Of a stretch of DNA of 64,000 bases, positions 45,414 through 53,670 are shown in pieces (positions within the stretch are counted from its first letter, which is position 1; each line of letters opens with the position of its first letter). The translations under genes and the position numbers were made by a program. Source of the stretch: Sanguibacter antarcticus (GTDB taxonomy: Bacteria > Actinomycetota > Actinomycetes > Actinomycetales > Cellulomonadaceae); contig NZ_PDJG01000001.1 in NCBI RefSeq assembly GCF_002564005.1, positions 2,852,001 to 2,916,000 on the forward strand, in the 5' to 3' direction. The notes beneath the pieces were generated by a model that did not search any database, was not told the origin of the DNA, and was given only the letters and a program-made list of their open reading frames with translations.

Positions 45414-45926
45414 TCAGCAGGTCGTCGTCTGTCGTATCCCGCCAGTCGTCGCAGTGCGCTCGAGGATCGTCTCGCGGCCTCCCTCGACGGCACGCTCCCC
45501 GACCTGGACGAAGCCGAACCCGCCCACGGTCGCAAAGGACGCGGTGTTCGTGGTGTTGATCGATGCACGGACCCGGTGCACGTCCGGAGCGAGGTGCACC
45601 TCGTCCAGGAGAGCCCCGACGATCGCCCGCCCATAGCCTCGTCGACGCCAGGCAGGGTCGACCGAGTAGCCGATCTCGGCCATGCCCTCCCGTGGAGGTC
45701 CATGGAAGCCAGCATGACCGATGACCGTCCCCTCAGGGGTGACTGCGGCGCAGGCGAGCCACCGGGCCTGCGCCGCAGCGTCCAGATCGGCTGCGACAGT
45801 CAGCTGCCACACCCAGAGCGCACGATCGACCATGACGAACTCGGAGAGCGGGAGGCCGCAGTCCCGCAGAGCGGACGGCGCATCACCGTCTGCCAGCGCC
45901 TGGATGGTCTCGATCCGCAGGTGCAC
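45414..45926 (-). CDS. GNAT-family N-acetyltransferase
   Basis: About 170 residues, RimJ/RimL type. The core AEIGYSVDPAWRRRGYGRAIVGALLDEV holds the CoA-binding RRRGYG. RVRASINTTNTASFATVGGFGF is the usual C-terminal signature. The substrate is unknown. The frame extends to 46016, but that part runs through the terminator hairpin at 45941-45978, so GTG 45926 is preferred; the exact start remains uncertain. It ends 20 bp from tRNA-Ala on the opposite strand. Confidence 0.8.
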   Translation of the reverse strand: MHLRIETIQALADGDAPSALRDCGLPLSEFVMVDRALWVWQLTVAADLDAAAQARWLACAAVTPEGTVIGHAGFHGPPREGMAEIGYSVDPAWRRRGYGRAIVGALLDEVHLAPDVHRVRASINTTNTASFATVGGFGFVQVGERAVEGGRETILERTATTGGIRQTTTC

Positions 45927-45940
45927 CAGGGTGACGACGC

Positions 45941-45978
45941 ACAGAGGAGCCTGGTCCGTCTGGACCAGGCTCCTCTGT
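45941..45978 (-). terminator. Terminator of the Ala-rich protein gene
   Basis: A perfect 17-bp stem, ACAGAGGAGCCTGGTCC with GGACCAGGCTCCTCTGT, around the loop GTCT. It lies 50 bp after the stop of the gene ending at 46029. Confidence 0.85.
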
Positions 45979-46028
45979 GTCGCGCGCGCCGATGACCGGT
46001 GCGCGGCTGGGTGCATCGGTGTGTGCTT

Positions 46029-47063
46029 CTACTTGGTGGTGTCCGTGTCGCCGAGCGTCGAGTCGGTGGTGTCAGCCGTCTCGTCGACCTTGTGCTTCGC
46101 ACCCTCCGCCGCGTCACGTGCAGCGTCGGCAGAGGAGTCGATGGCCTCGTCGACGGCTGGCGCGGCCGCGTCGACCTTGCTCTTGGCCGTGGCACGCGTA
46201 CGGGTCGATGCCTTCTTCGCTGTCGCCTTGGCCTCCGTGATCTTGTCGGACACCTTCTCCGACAGCTCTTCGACGGAGTCTGCGACCTTGCCCGAGACCT
46301 CACGGCTCTTCGCGACAGCAGCACCGGCCGCCTCGCCGACAGCCTCGGCTGCGTCACCGACGGCGACCTTGGCGTCGTCCACGACCTCGTCGAACGAGTG
46401 CGCGTCGACCTTCTCCCAGGGCTCAGCCCAGGGGTCGGTCGTCGGCTGGGACTTCTTCCACAGGACGTAGGCGCCTCCGGCGGCAGCGACACCCCCGACG
46501 ATCCACCAGCCCTTGCCAGACTTCTTGCTGTGCTTCTCGGCAGCCTTGGCTGCTGCGGCAAGCTTCAAGGGTCCGCGCTCCGACGCTGCTGCGATCGAGT
46601 CGGCGAGGTGGGTCGCTCCGGACGAGGTCTTGGTCCCCGCGACGGCGACGCCCGCGACAGCCGCGTCAGCAGCAGTCTCGGCTGCGGCGTTCAGCGCTGC
46701 CACGAACTTCGGGAGGATCTCGTCGACCAGCTTGTCGTGAGCCGAGTCGATCACCGGTGCGGCCTTCTCGGCGGCCTTCTCGACGCGAGGCGCGGTGGCC
46801 TTGAGCGTCTCGTTCCATGCTTGCTCGAACCGGGGCGTGACCCACTCGACGAAGGCCTCGACCTTCGGGGTGCTCCAGTCCTTCGCCTGGACCGCAGCCT
46901 CGCGCGCCTGGCCAGCAAAGACCGCAGCCGCGTCGCCGGCGTGGTGCGCTCCGTCCGAGAAAGCTGCGACGGCGTCGGACGCCTGCCCCTTGATCTTCTC
47001 GGAGTCGATCTTGTCGATCTTCCCGCCCGCGTTCCGGGCGAGCTTCTTGATTCCGTCAGACAT
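46029..47063 (-). CDS. Ala-rich amphipathic membrane protein of unknown function
   Basis: 344 residues; I do not recognise a named family. Composition is dominated by Ala, Lys, Asp and Glu in long amphipathic helices, for example VEKAAEKAAPVIDSAHDKL and KVSDKITEAKATAKKA. These recall apolipoprotein-like or LEA-like helices. A single membrane segment, GWWIVGGVAAAGGAYVLWKK, lies near the middle, so both halves flank the membrane. ATG 47063 follows GGGAGAACGT; an upstream in-frame ATG at 47111 is less likely. It is monocistronic, ended by a strong hairpin. Confidence 0.7.
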   Translation of the reverse strand: MSDGIKKLARNAGGKIDKIDSEKIKGQASDAVAAFSDGAHHAGDAAAVFAGQAREAAVQAKDWSTPKVEAFVEWVTPRFEQAWNETLKATAPRVEKAAEKAAPVIDSAHDKLVDEILPKFVAALNAAAETAADAAVAGVAVAGTKTSSGATHLADSIAAASERGPLKLAAAAKAAEKHSKKSGKGWWIVGGVAAAGGAYVLWKKSQPTTDPWAEPWEKVDAHSFDEVVDDAKVAVGDAAEAVGEAAGAAVAKSREVSGKVADSVEELSEKVSDKITEAKATAKKASTRTRATAKSKVDAAAPAVDEAIDSSADAARDAAEGAKHKVDETADTTDSTLGDTDTTK

Positions 47064-47188
47064 ACGTTCTCCCAGGGGGTAGAGGGGATGCACCTGAACC
47101 CACTCTGCCACTTGTCGACACTCGACGCAGCAGAACGCGACGTGCGGGCAGCAGTGTCACGGGCAGGAACCCGTGAAAGAATGACGTC

Positions 47189-47728
47189 ATGTTCGCAACC
47201 CTCCACACCACTGCTGGTGACATCCGTATCGAGCTGTTTCCCTTCCACGCTCCGAAGACGGTCGAGAACTTCACTGGTCTCGCATCGGGTACGAAGCCCT
47301 GGACGGACCCGAAGACGGGCGCCGAGCGCTCCGAGCCGTTCTACGACGGCCTCATCTTCCACCGCGTGATCCCCGGATTCATGATCCAGGGCGGCTGCCC
47401 GCTCGGAACCGGGACCGGTGACCCGGGATACAAGTTCAACGACGAGATCCACCCCGAGCTGACCTTCTCCAAGCCCTACATCCTCGCGATGGCCAACGCT
47501 GGCACGCGTCGCAACTCGATCACCGGTGAGCCGGAAGGCACGAACGGTTCGCAGTTCTTCATCTCCGTCGCGGCCACGCCGTGGCTCAACGGCAAGCACA
47601 CCATCTTCGGTGAGGTTGCCGACGATGCGGGCCGTGCCGTCGTCGATGCGGTCGCCGCAGCCGCGACCCGTCCTGGAGACCGTCCGGTCGAGGACATCAC
47701 GATCACCTCTGTCACGATCGAGGACTGA
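47189..47728 (+). CDS. ppiA: Peptidyl-prolyl cis-trans isomerase, cyclophilin type
   Basis: 179 residues, a single cytosolic cyclophilin domain without a signal peptide. The core FHRVIPGFMIQGGCPLGTGTGDPGYKFNDE includes the catalytic Arg, and MANAGTRRNS, NGSQFFISVAATPWLNGKHTIFGEV complete the active site. It speeds proline isomerisation during folding. The homologue Rv0009 has the same position downstream of gyrA. The rhomboid gene follows 10 bp later. Confidence 0.95.
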   Translation: MFATLHTTAGDIRIELFPFHAPKTVENFTGLASGTKPWTDPKTGAERSEPFYDGLIFHRVIPGFMIQGGCPLGTGTGDPGYKFNDEIHPELTFSKPYILAMANAGTRRNSITGEPEGTNGSQFFISVAATPWLNGKHTIFGEVADDAGRAVVDAVAAAATRPGDRPVEDITITSVTIED

Positions 47729-47738
47729 CTCTCCCTCG

Positions 47739-48578
47739 ATGTCCGTCCCTGCGAGCCAGCCGCCGGTCTGCCCTCGACACCCTGACCGCATCAGCTATGT
47801 GCGGTGCCAGCGGTGCGGGCGGCCGGCGTGCCCGGAGTGCGTGGTCCAGGCGCCTGTCGGGGTGCAGTGCGTCGACTGCGTGCGCGAGGCGAAGGCGGCA
47901 GCCCGTCCGGCCCGGACGGTGCTCGGAGCGCCGGTCCGGACAGGACGACCCGTCGTCACCCTGACATTCATCGGGCTGTGCGCCGTGAGCTATGTGCTCC
48001 AGCTCGTCGTCGGGTGGTCAGACTGGACGAGCAGGTGGGCCTTTGCGCCCGCGTTCGGCGACGTGGAGCCGTGGCGGTTCCTCACGTCGGCGTTCATGCA
48101 CTCGGACCAGCCGCTGCACATCCTCATGAACATGTACGCCCTGTGGATCGTGGGACCGGACCTCGAGCGGATGCTCGGCCGGCTCCGGTTCGCCGCCCTC
48201 TACCTGCTGTCCGCTCTCGGCGGCAGCGTCGCGGTGCTCCTGCTCGCCGACCCTACGACCGTGTCGTGGTACACCGGGACGGTCGGTGCGTCCGGTGCGG
48301 TGTTCGGGCTCTTCGGAGCGATCCTCGTCGTCCTGCGGCGGATCGGACGTGATGCCCGAGCGGTGCTCGTGATCATCGGGCTGAACTTCGCCATCGGTTT
48401 CTTCGTGCCGAACATCTCGTGGCAGGGTCACCTCGGCGGAGTCGTCACCGGCACGATCCTCGGGGCGCTCTATGCGTTCGCCCCGCCTTCGCGCAGGCGC
48501 GTCGTCGGGATCGGCGGCACCGTCCTCGTCGCTGTCGTGCTCGTGGTGTGCGCGGTCGTGAGGTACGGAACTCTCTGA
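47739..48578 (+). CDS. Rhomboid family intramembrane serine protease with N-terminal zinc-finger
   Basis: 279 residues. The N-terminus is B-box-like, with CPRHPDR, CQRCGRPACPECV and CVDC providing Cys11, Cys23, Cys26, Cys31, Cys34, Cys44 and Cys47. The membrane part has HILMNMYAL (Asn131), the nucleophile Ser185 in GASGAVFG and His231 in GHLGG, the complete catalytic set. It cleaves membrane proteins; its substrates are unknown. It is placed as Rv0110-type rhomboids are, downstream of ppiA in many Micrococcales. A pair of DnaA boxes follows the stop. Confidence 0.92.
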   Translation: MSVPASQPPVCPRHPDRISYVRCQRCGRPACPECVVQAPVGVQCVDCVREAKAAARPARTVLGAPVRTGRPVVTLTFIGLCAVSYVLQLVVGWSDWTSRWAFAPAFGDVEPWRFLTSAFMHSDQPLHILMNMYALWIVGPDLERMLGRLRFAALYLLSALGGSVAVLLLADPTTVSWYTGTVGASGAVFGLFGAILVVLRRIGRDARAVLVIIGLNFAIGFFVPNISWQGHLGGVVTGTILGALYAFAPPSRRRVVGIGGTVLVAVVLVVCAVVRYGTL

Positions 48579-48597
48579 GGGAATGACATCCGTGTAG

Positions 48598-48617
48598 TTA
48601 TCCACAGATGGGGATAA
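48598..48617. other. Pair of DnaA boxes between rhomboid gene and crgA
   Basis: A perfect TTATCCACA (48598-48606) and TGGGGATAA (48609-48617) face each other 2 bp apart between two convergent genes, 14 kb from oriC. This mirrors the box types in the dnaB cluster. Confidence 0.55.
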
Positions 48618-48699
48618 CCTTGTGTATCAACCGAGGCGCGCACAGGCGGGATTCGACGGAAGGTCCCTGACAGGTGCCGTCTCGCGCGCTGCGGTCGAG

Positions 48700-49029
48700 C
48701 TACTTCCAGCGGGTAGAGAGCCCAAAACCGACAAGGATGAAGGCGAACCCGACGGCGATGTTCCACTGGCCGATCGGTGGGATCGGCAAGCGCAGACCAC
48801 CTGATGTCAGGTAGAACGTCACGACCCACAGGACACCGACGACAAAGAGCGTGAGCATCGTCGGGACGAGCCAGCGGGGGTTCCCGACCGTCTGCTTCTT
48901 GGGCTGGGCGACCTTGGCAGGCCGCGCACCCTTGGAGGACTTGCCCGGCTTGGGCGGTGTGACGGGTTTGCCGGACGCGCTCGGCGTCTGAGACTCTTCA
49001 GCCTTCTTGGACGGCTTCGATTCGGGCAC
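48700..49029 (-). CDS. crgA: Cell division protein CrgA
   Basis: 109 residues. A Lys/Pro-rich cytoplasmic tail (1-50) precedes two membrane helices (LVPTMLTLFVVGVLWVVTFYL and WNIAVGFAFILVGFGLSTRWK) joined by a short loop TSGGLRLPIPPIGQ, the CrgA layout. CrgA interacts with FtsZ, FtsQ and penicillin-binding proteins and coordinates septum formation in actinobacteria. GTG 49029 has AGGAG upstream. It is divergent from the DUF881 gene, as Rv0011c is from Rv0012. Confidence 0.93.
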   Translation of the reverse strand: MPESKPSKKAEESQTPSASGKPVTPPKPGKSSKGARPAKVAQPKKQTVGNPRWLVPTMLTLFVVGVLWVVTFYLTSGGLRLPIPPIGQWNIAVGFAFILVGFGLSTRWK

Positions 49030-49122
49030 GGCGACGGGCTCCTGTCGATGGGATGGCGACGTATTCTCGACTAGCCTAGTGGCAGCGTCGACTGACGTCA
49101 GACACCTCGGACGGTTGGGACC

Positions 49123-49875
49123 ATGGCGCGACAGACGCACGGTAGGAGAGGCCCGCTCCGGGCAAGCTTCTCGGCTGCGCTCGTGCTGTTCCTCTCCGGG
49201 CTCTTGTTCGTTGCGAACGCGCGCCTCACGAGCGGTGAAGAGGCACGGCACCCGGAGAACTTCGGAGAGCTCGTCGAGCAGGAGAGCGAGCGAGGGGACG
49301 CCCTCTTCGCCAAGGTGGAGAGCCTGCGGCTGAGCGTCCAGGAGCTCACGGTCCTCGCGGACGCACAACCTACCCGCGTCTCTCCTGAGATCGACGTACG
49401 CTCAGGGATCTCGACCGGCCTCGCTGCGGTCTCCGGCCCGGGGCTGAGCGTCTCCCTCCAGGACGCACCAGCGAGCCGCATCCAGCCTGACAACATCACG
49501 CCGGACGATCTCGTGGTTCACCAGCAGGACCTCGAAGGCGTGATCAACGCCCTGTGGGCTGGTGGTGCGGAGGCGATGACGCTCGCTGGGCAGCGTGTCA
49601 CGACGCTCTCGGCGTTCAGGTGCGTCGGGAACGTCCTCTCGCTCCATGGCCGCGTCTACTCACCCCCCTACGTGGTCCAGGTCATCGGTGACCCGGTCGC
49701 TCTCATGGACGCGCTCGATGCCTCGGTCCCTGTCAGCCTCTATCGCGAGTACGTCGAGTACGTCGGGCTCGGGTGGGAGGTTCAGACCCTCGACACGGTG
49801 GACCTTCCCGCATACGAGGGTGCACTCAACCTAGAGTTCGCCTCGGTCCCCGAGGGCACGGAGATCTACCGGTGA
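49123..49875 (+). CDS. DUF881 family protein
   Basis: 250 residues. A short basic tail and one membrane anchor (SAALVLFLSGLLFVANARL, about 17-35) precede a coiled region (GELVEQESERGDALFAKVESLRLSVQEL) and the extracellular DUF881 domain (ISTGLAAVSGPGLSVSLQDAP...INALWAGGAEAMTLAGQRV). The family resembles B. subtilis YlxW/YlxX division-region proteins; function is not defined. It starts a run with the sortase, the 55-residue peptide and pabA. Confidence 0.9.
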   Translation: MARQTHGRRGPLRASFSAALVLFLSGLLFVANARLTSGEEARHPENFGELVEQESERGDALFAKVESLRLSVQELTVLADAQPTRVSPEIDVRSGISTGLAAVSGPGLSVSLQDAPASRIQPDNITPDDLVVHQQDLEGVINALWAGGAEAMTLAGQRVTTLSAFRCVGNVLSLHGRVYSPPYVVQVIGDPVALMDALDASVPVSLYREYVEYVGLGWEVQTLDTVDLPAYEGALNLEFASVPEGTEIYR

Positions 49876-49897
49876 ACCGACGAACGGAGAGTCCCAG

Positions 49898-50653
49898 GTG
49901 AGGCACGCCCGTAGGAGGAAGGCGAAGCCCCACATCGCGCTGCGCATCACCGGGGTCGTGGGCGAGCTGATGATCACGCTCGGCCTTCTCGTCGGGCTCT
50001 TCGTCACCTGGCAGCTGTGGTGGACCGACGTCCAGGCCGGACGGATCCAGGCGCAGCAGCTCGAGAGCCTCGACTGGGTCGAGCCTCCGACGACGATCGT
50101 GGCAGCCGAAGACACCTCGGACGAGCCACCGCCCCCTGTCGTGGCCCCGGCGGTGGGCGAGACCTTCGCCAGCATCTATGTCCCACGCTTCGGCAGCGAC
50201 TACGAGGTGACGATCGCCGAGGGCATCGGGAAGAAGCAGGTCCTGGACACCGGGGCGATCGGGCACTACCCCGACACCGTGATGCCGGGCGCGCTCGGAA
50301 ACTTCTCCGTCGCTGGCCACCGGACGACCTACGGCAAGCCGCTCCACCTCATCGCGGACCTCCAGCCCGGCGACCCCATCGTGGTGCGCACCGCGGACAC
50401 GTGGTACGTCTACGAGGTCACGGAGTCGCTCATCGTCAATCCGGACCAGATCGAGGTCATCGCACCGGTTCCCGGCCTCCTGGCAGGCGAACCGATACCT
50501 GATCTCACCGAGCGTTACATCACCTTGACGAGCTGTCACCCGATGTACTCCGCGAAAGAGCGGTACATCGTCCATGGCACGTTGACCTCCTGGATGCCGG
50601 TCTCTCAAGGCACCCCCAGCGCTCTCGCTCCCGCAGCCGAAGGTGGGCAATGA
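49898..50653 (+). CDS. Class E sortase
   Basis: 251 residues. One N-terminal membrane helix (LMITLGLLVGLFVTWQLWW, about 24-42) is followed by the sortase barrel with His141 (AGHRTTYGKP), Cys213 (TLTSCHP) and Arg222. The motif before the Cys fits class E, which joins LAxTG-type surface proteins to the wall in high-GC Gram-positives. No substrate with a sorting signal is seen in the window. GTG start; the stop overlaps the next small gene by 4 bp. Confidence 0.92.
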   Translation: MRHARRRKAKPHIALRITGVVGELMITLGLLVGLFVTWQLWWTDVQAGRIQAQQLESLDWVEPPTTIVAAEDTSDEPPPPVVAPAVGETFASIYVPRFGSDYEVTIAEGIGKKQVLDTGAIGHYPDTVMPGALGNFSVAGHRTTYGKPLHLIADLQPGDPIVVRTADTWYVYEVTESLIVNPDQIEVIAPVPGLLAGEPIPDLTERYITLTSCHPMYSAKERYIVHGTLTSWMPVSQGTPSALAPAAEGGQ

Positions 50654-50817
50654 TGTACGGACTTCTCTGGCGGCTTCTCCCTGGACCTGCCTGGCTGCGG
50701 GTCGTGATGCTGGTCGTGCTCGCTGTCGCTGCGGTGATGGTGTGCTTCGAGTGGCTCTTCCCGGCCGTGGCCGACTACATGCCCTTCAACGAACAGACTG
50801 TGGGTGAAGCCCGATGA
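50650..50817 (+). CDS. Small membrane protein between sortase and pabA
   Basis: A 55-residue frame: MMYGLLWRLLPGPAW, a hydrophobic helix LRVVMLVVLAVAAVMVCFEWLF and a short tail ending GEAR. Its ATG overlaps the sortase stop (ATGA) and its TGA overlaps the pabA ATG in the same way, so it is coupled at both ends, which argues for a real gene. Function is unknown. Confidence 0.8.
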   Translation: MMYGLLWRLLPGPAWLRVVMLVVLAVAAVMVCFEWLFPAVADYMPFNEQTVGEAR

Positions 50818-51449
50818 CTCGGATTCTCGTCGTCGACAACTACGACTCGTTCGTCTACACGATCGTCGGATATCTCAACCAGCTCGGTGCCGAGACGGAC
50901 GTGGTACGCAACGATGCTGTCCCGAGCGCCGACGAGCGCGCCGGCTACGACGGCGTGCTCGTCTCCCCCGGCCCCGGTAGTCCGGCAGGTGCGGGCGAGA
51001 GCCTCCAGGTGATCCGGGACTGTGGCACAGCCGGCGTCCCGATGCTCGGGGTGTGCCTGGGCCACCAGGCCCTCGGAGAGGCGTACGGGGCCACCGTGAC
51101 GCACGCGCCCGAGCTCATGCACGGCAAGACGAGCGAGGTCGAGCACGAGGACCGTGGTGTGCTCACTGGACTCCCCCACCCGTTCACGGCCACCCGCTAC
51201 CACTCGCTCGCTGTCGTGACCGGGACGGTGCCCGACGAGCTCGAGGTCACGGCCGAGGCGATGACGCCGAACGGTCGGCTCATCATGGGCCTGCAGCACC
51301 GAGAGCTGCCGCTCTACGGGGTGCAGTTCCACCCAGAGTCTGTTCTCACCGAAGGCGGTCACCGGCTGCTGGCGAACTGGCTCGAGGTCTGCGGTGCCGC
51401 TGACGCTGTCGAGCGGTCTGAGGGACTGGCGCCGCTCATCCGACGCTGA
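50814..51449 (+). CDS. pabA: Aminodeoxychorismate/anthranilate synthase glutamine amidotransferase
   Basis: 211 residues, class I glutamine amidotransferase. The nucleophile Cys81 is in GVCLGHQALGEAYG, and the His-Glu pair is in YGVQFHPESVLTEGG. SPGPGSPAGAG forms the oxyanion strand. It supplies ammonia to a PabB or TrpE partner that is not encoded nearby. The mycobacterial homologue Rv0013 lies in the same place before pknB. A 54-bp perfect palindrome follows. Confidence 0.93.
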   Translation: MTRILVVDNYDSFVYTIVGYLNQLGAETDVVRNDAVPSADERAGYDGVLVSPGPGSPAGAGESLQVIRDCGTAGVPMLGVCLGHQALGEAYGATVTHAPELMHGKTSEVEHEDRGVLTGLPHPFTATRYHSLAVVTGTVPDELEVTAEAMTPNGRLIMGLQHRELPLYGVQFHPESVLTEGGHRLLANWLEVCGAADAVERSEGLAPLIRR

Positions 51450-51492
51450 CGCCTCGACAGTCCCTGCTCGTCGACTGACCAGCCGTTCCGGA

Positions 51493-51546
51493 CACGAGAC
51501 GAGAGGAGCCCCACCGGACGTCCGGTGGGGCTCCTCTCGTCTCGTG
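51493..51546. terminator. 54-bp perfect palindrome, bidirectional terminator
   Basis: Bases 51493-51519 are the exact reverse complement of 51520-51546, a 27-bp arm with no unpaired loop. It sits between the convergent pabA and pknB genes, 43 bp and 33 bp from their stops. Confidence 0.85.
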
Positions 51547-51579
51547 CTGTGAGGCTGTCGTGAGCGGTGAGCTGTCCGG

Positions 51580-53670
51580 TCAGCGCCCGTTGGGCAGCAG
51601 GTCGAGCAGGGAGAGGGCGTTGTTGTCTTCGTCGTCGTCGCTCGGGTCGTCAGTCGGGTTCTGGTTCGAGTTGTTCTGCTTCTCGTAGACGTAGAGGATG
51701 ACCGTCGAGCCGACCTCGACCGAGCTGCCCGCAGAGGGGTCCGTGCGCACGACCGTGCCGTCGGCAGCCTTCTGGCCGTCGTTGCGCGTGTTGTCGTACA
51801 CAGTCACGACCTCAGAGACGAGACCGCGCTGCGAGAGCGCCTCGCGCGCCCCGTCTGCAGTGTTGCCGACCAGGCTGTTCGGCACCTGGATCTGCTCGAC
51901 GACGATCTCGATCGCGATCTGGAGGGAGACAGAAGAACCCTGTGTCACGCTGCCGGGTGCCGGCTGCTGCTCCACGACGGTTCCCGCGGTAGCGTCGCTC
52001 TGCTGTGTGTTGATCACGGTCACGAGCCCGAGCTCACCGAGCTTGGTCGTGGCTTCGTCCTGGGTGAGCCCAGACAGATCGGCGAGGTCGACCATCCCGT
52101 CAGAGACGTAGATCGTGATCTCGGTGCTGGCTGACTCGACGACACCAGCGGCCGGCTCCGTCCTCGTGACAGAGTTCTTCGCGACGTTGGTGCTGTGCTC
52201 GGGTTCGATCCCGTTGGCCACAGCAAAGCCTGCGGCCTCGAGCGCCGTGATCGCGTCGTCTTGGCTCATGCCCGTCACGTCAGGGACAGCCAGCTGGTCG
52301 GCGCCCTGCGAGAACCACAGCGAGATGGTGTCATCTGCTGCGAGGTCGGTCCCCTCGGCCGGGGTGCTCTTGATGAAGAGACCTTCGGCGACGTCGTTGT
52401 TCTTCTCGAAGGCGATGAGCGGGTCTTTGGTGAACCCGGCAGCCTCGATCTTCGCGACCGCTTCCTCCTGGGTGAGCCCGGTCAACGACGGAACGGGGAA
52501 GGTCGCGACCTCTTCCTCACCACCCCCGTTGAGGATGAGCATCGTCGCGATCGCCGCGACAGCGACGATCGCGATCGCGATGAGCGTCCACAGGAGGCCA
52601 CGGTTGCGGGGCGGCTCGTCGTCGTAGTCGTCGTCCTCGTCCTCGGGCGACATCGGTGCGCGTTCCCCGGGGACGGCGGACCATGCCGGTGAGACTTGCG
52701 TCTGGGAGACGGGACCCGCGGGTGTTGCCGCGAAGACCTCGGTAGCTCCAGAGAGCTCTGCCGCACCCACGCCGGCTCCGACCATCCCGACCGCAGGGGC
52801 CTGGACGGCTCCACCGCGGATCGCTGCTTCGAGATCGGCCCGGAACTCGGCCGCGCTCCCGTAGCGAGAGGTGCGCTCCTTGGCGAGCGCCTTGAGGGTG
52901 ATCCTGTCGAGAGCGTCAGGGACGTCGGGAGCGATGCTGCTCGGGCTGACCGGCATCTCACGGACGTGCTGATAGGCCACAGACACAGGAGAGTCGCCCA
53001 TGAACGGAGGCCGACCGGTGAGCAGCTCGAAGAGCAGGCACCCGGCTGAGTAGAGGTCGCTGCGGGCGTCGACGCTCTCGCCACGAGCCTGCTCAGGGGA
53101 GAGATACTGCGCCGTACCGATCACGGAGTGGGTCTGCGTCATCGTCGCAGCGGAGTCCGCCAGGGCGCGCGCGATGCCGAAGTCCATGACCTTGATGGCA
53201 CCGGTGGGGGTGAGCATGACGTTCGCGGGCTTGATGTCGCGGTGGACGATGCCGGCATGGTGCGAGTACTCGAGCGCAGAGAGGACCCCCGAGGAGATCT
53301 CGACGGCCTCCTCGATCGGCACGGCGTTGCCGTCGCGGAGGATCTCGCGGACCGTGTGACCCTCGACGTACTCCATGACGATGAACGGCACGTGCGCCAT
53401 GGCGCCGCCGTTCTCCTGCATCATGTCCTCGCCCGTGTCGTAGACGGCGACGATCGCAGGGTGGTTGAGGGCAGCGGCAGACTGCGCCTCCCTGCGGAAG
53501 CGCGCCTGGAACGAGGGGTCACGAGCCAGGTCCGACCGAAGGATCTTGATCGCGACGGTGCGACCGAGGCGGTTGTCGTGACCGATGTGGACCTCGGCCA
53601 TGCCGCCACGGCCGATGAGCTCCCCGACCTCATAACGGCCCGCGAGAATACGGGGTGCGTCGTCAACCAC
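51580..53670 (-). CDS. pknB: Serine/threonine protein kinase PknB with PASTA domains
   Basis: 696 residues. Kinase domain (1-280): GRGGMAEV, Lys42, HRDIKPAN with Asp145, DFG 163-165 and activation-loop Thr residues in ATMTQTHSVIGT (176-186). A linker with an acidic patch leads to the membrane helix (LLWTLIAIAIVAVAAIATMLIL, near 365) and four extracellular PASTA repeats, then an Asn/Asp-rich tail. PknB senses muropeptides or lipid II and phosphorylates wall-synthesis proteins. Its GTG start shares a base with the pknA stop, so the two are coupled. Confidence 0.96.
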   Translation of the reverse strand: MVDDAPRILAGRYEVGELIGRGGMAEVHIGHDNRLGRTVAIKILRSDLARDPSFQARFRREAQSAAALNHPAIVAVYDTGEDMMQENGGAMAHVPFIVMEYVEGHTVREILRDGNAVPIEEAVEISSGVLSALEYSHHAGIVHRDIKPANVMLTPTGAIKVMDFGIARALADSAATMTQTHSVIGTAQYLSPEQARGESVDARSDLYSAGCLLFELLTGRPPFMGDSPVSVAYQHVREMPVSPSSIAPDVPDALDRITLKALAKERTSRYGSAAEFRADLEAAIRGGAVQAPAVGMVGAGVGAAELSGATEVFAATPAGPVSQTQVSPAWSAVPGERAPMSPEDEDDDYDDEPPRNRGLLWTLIAIAIVAVAAIATMLILNGGGEEEVATFPVPSLTGLTQEEAVAKIEAAGFTKDPLIAFEKNNDVAEGLFIKSTPAEGTDLAADDTISLWFSQGADQLAVPDVTGMSQDDAITALEAAGFAVANGIEPEHSTNVAKNSVTRTEPAAGVVESASTEITIYVSDGMVDLADLSGLTQDEATTKLGELGLVTVINTQQSDATAGTVVEQQPAPGSVTQGSSVSLQIAIEIVVEQIQVPNSLVGNTADGAREALSQRGLVSEVVTVYDNTRNDGQKAADGTVVRTDPSAGSSVEVGSTVILYVYEKQNNSNQNPTDDPSDDDEDNNALSLLDLLPNGR

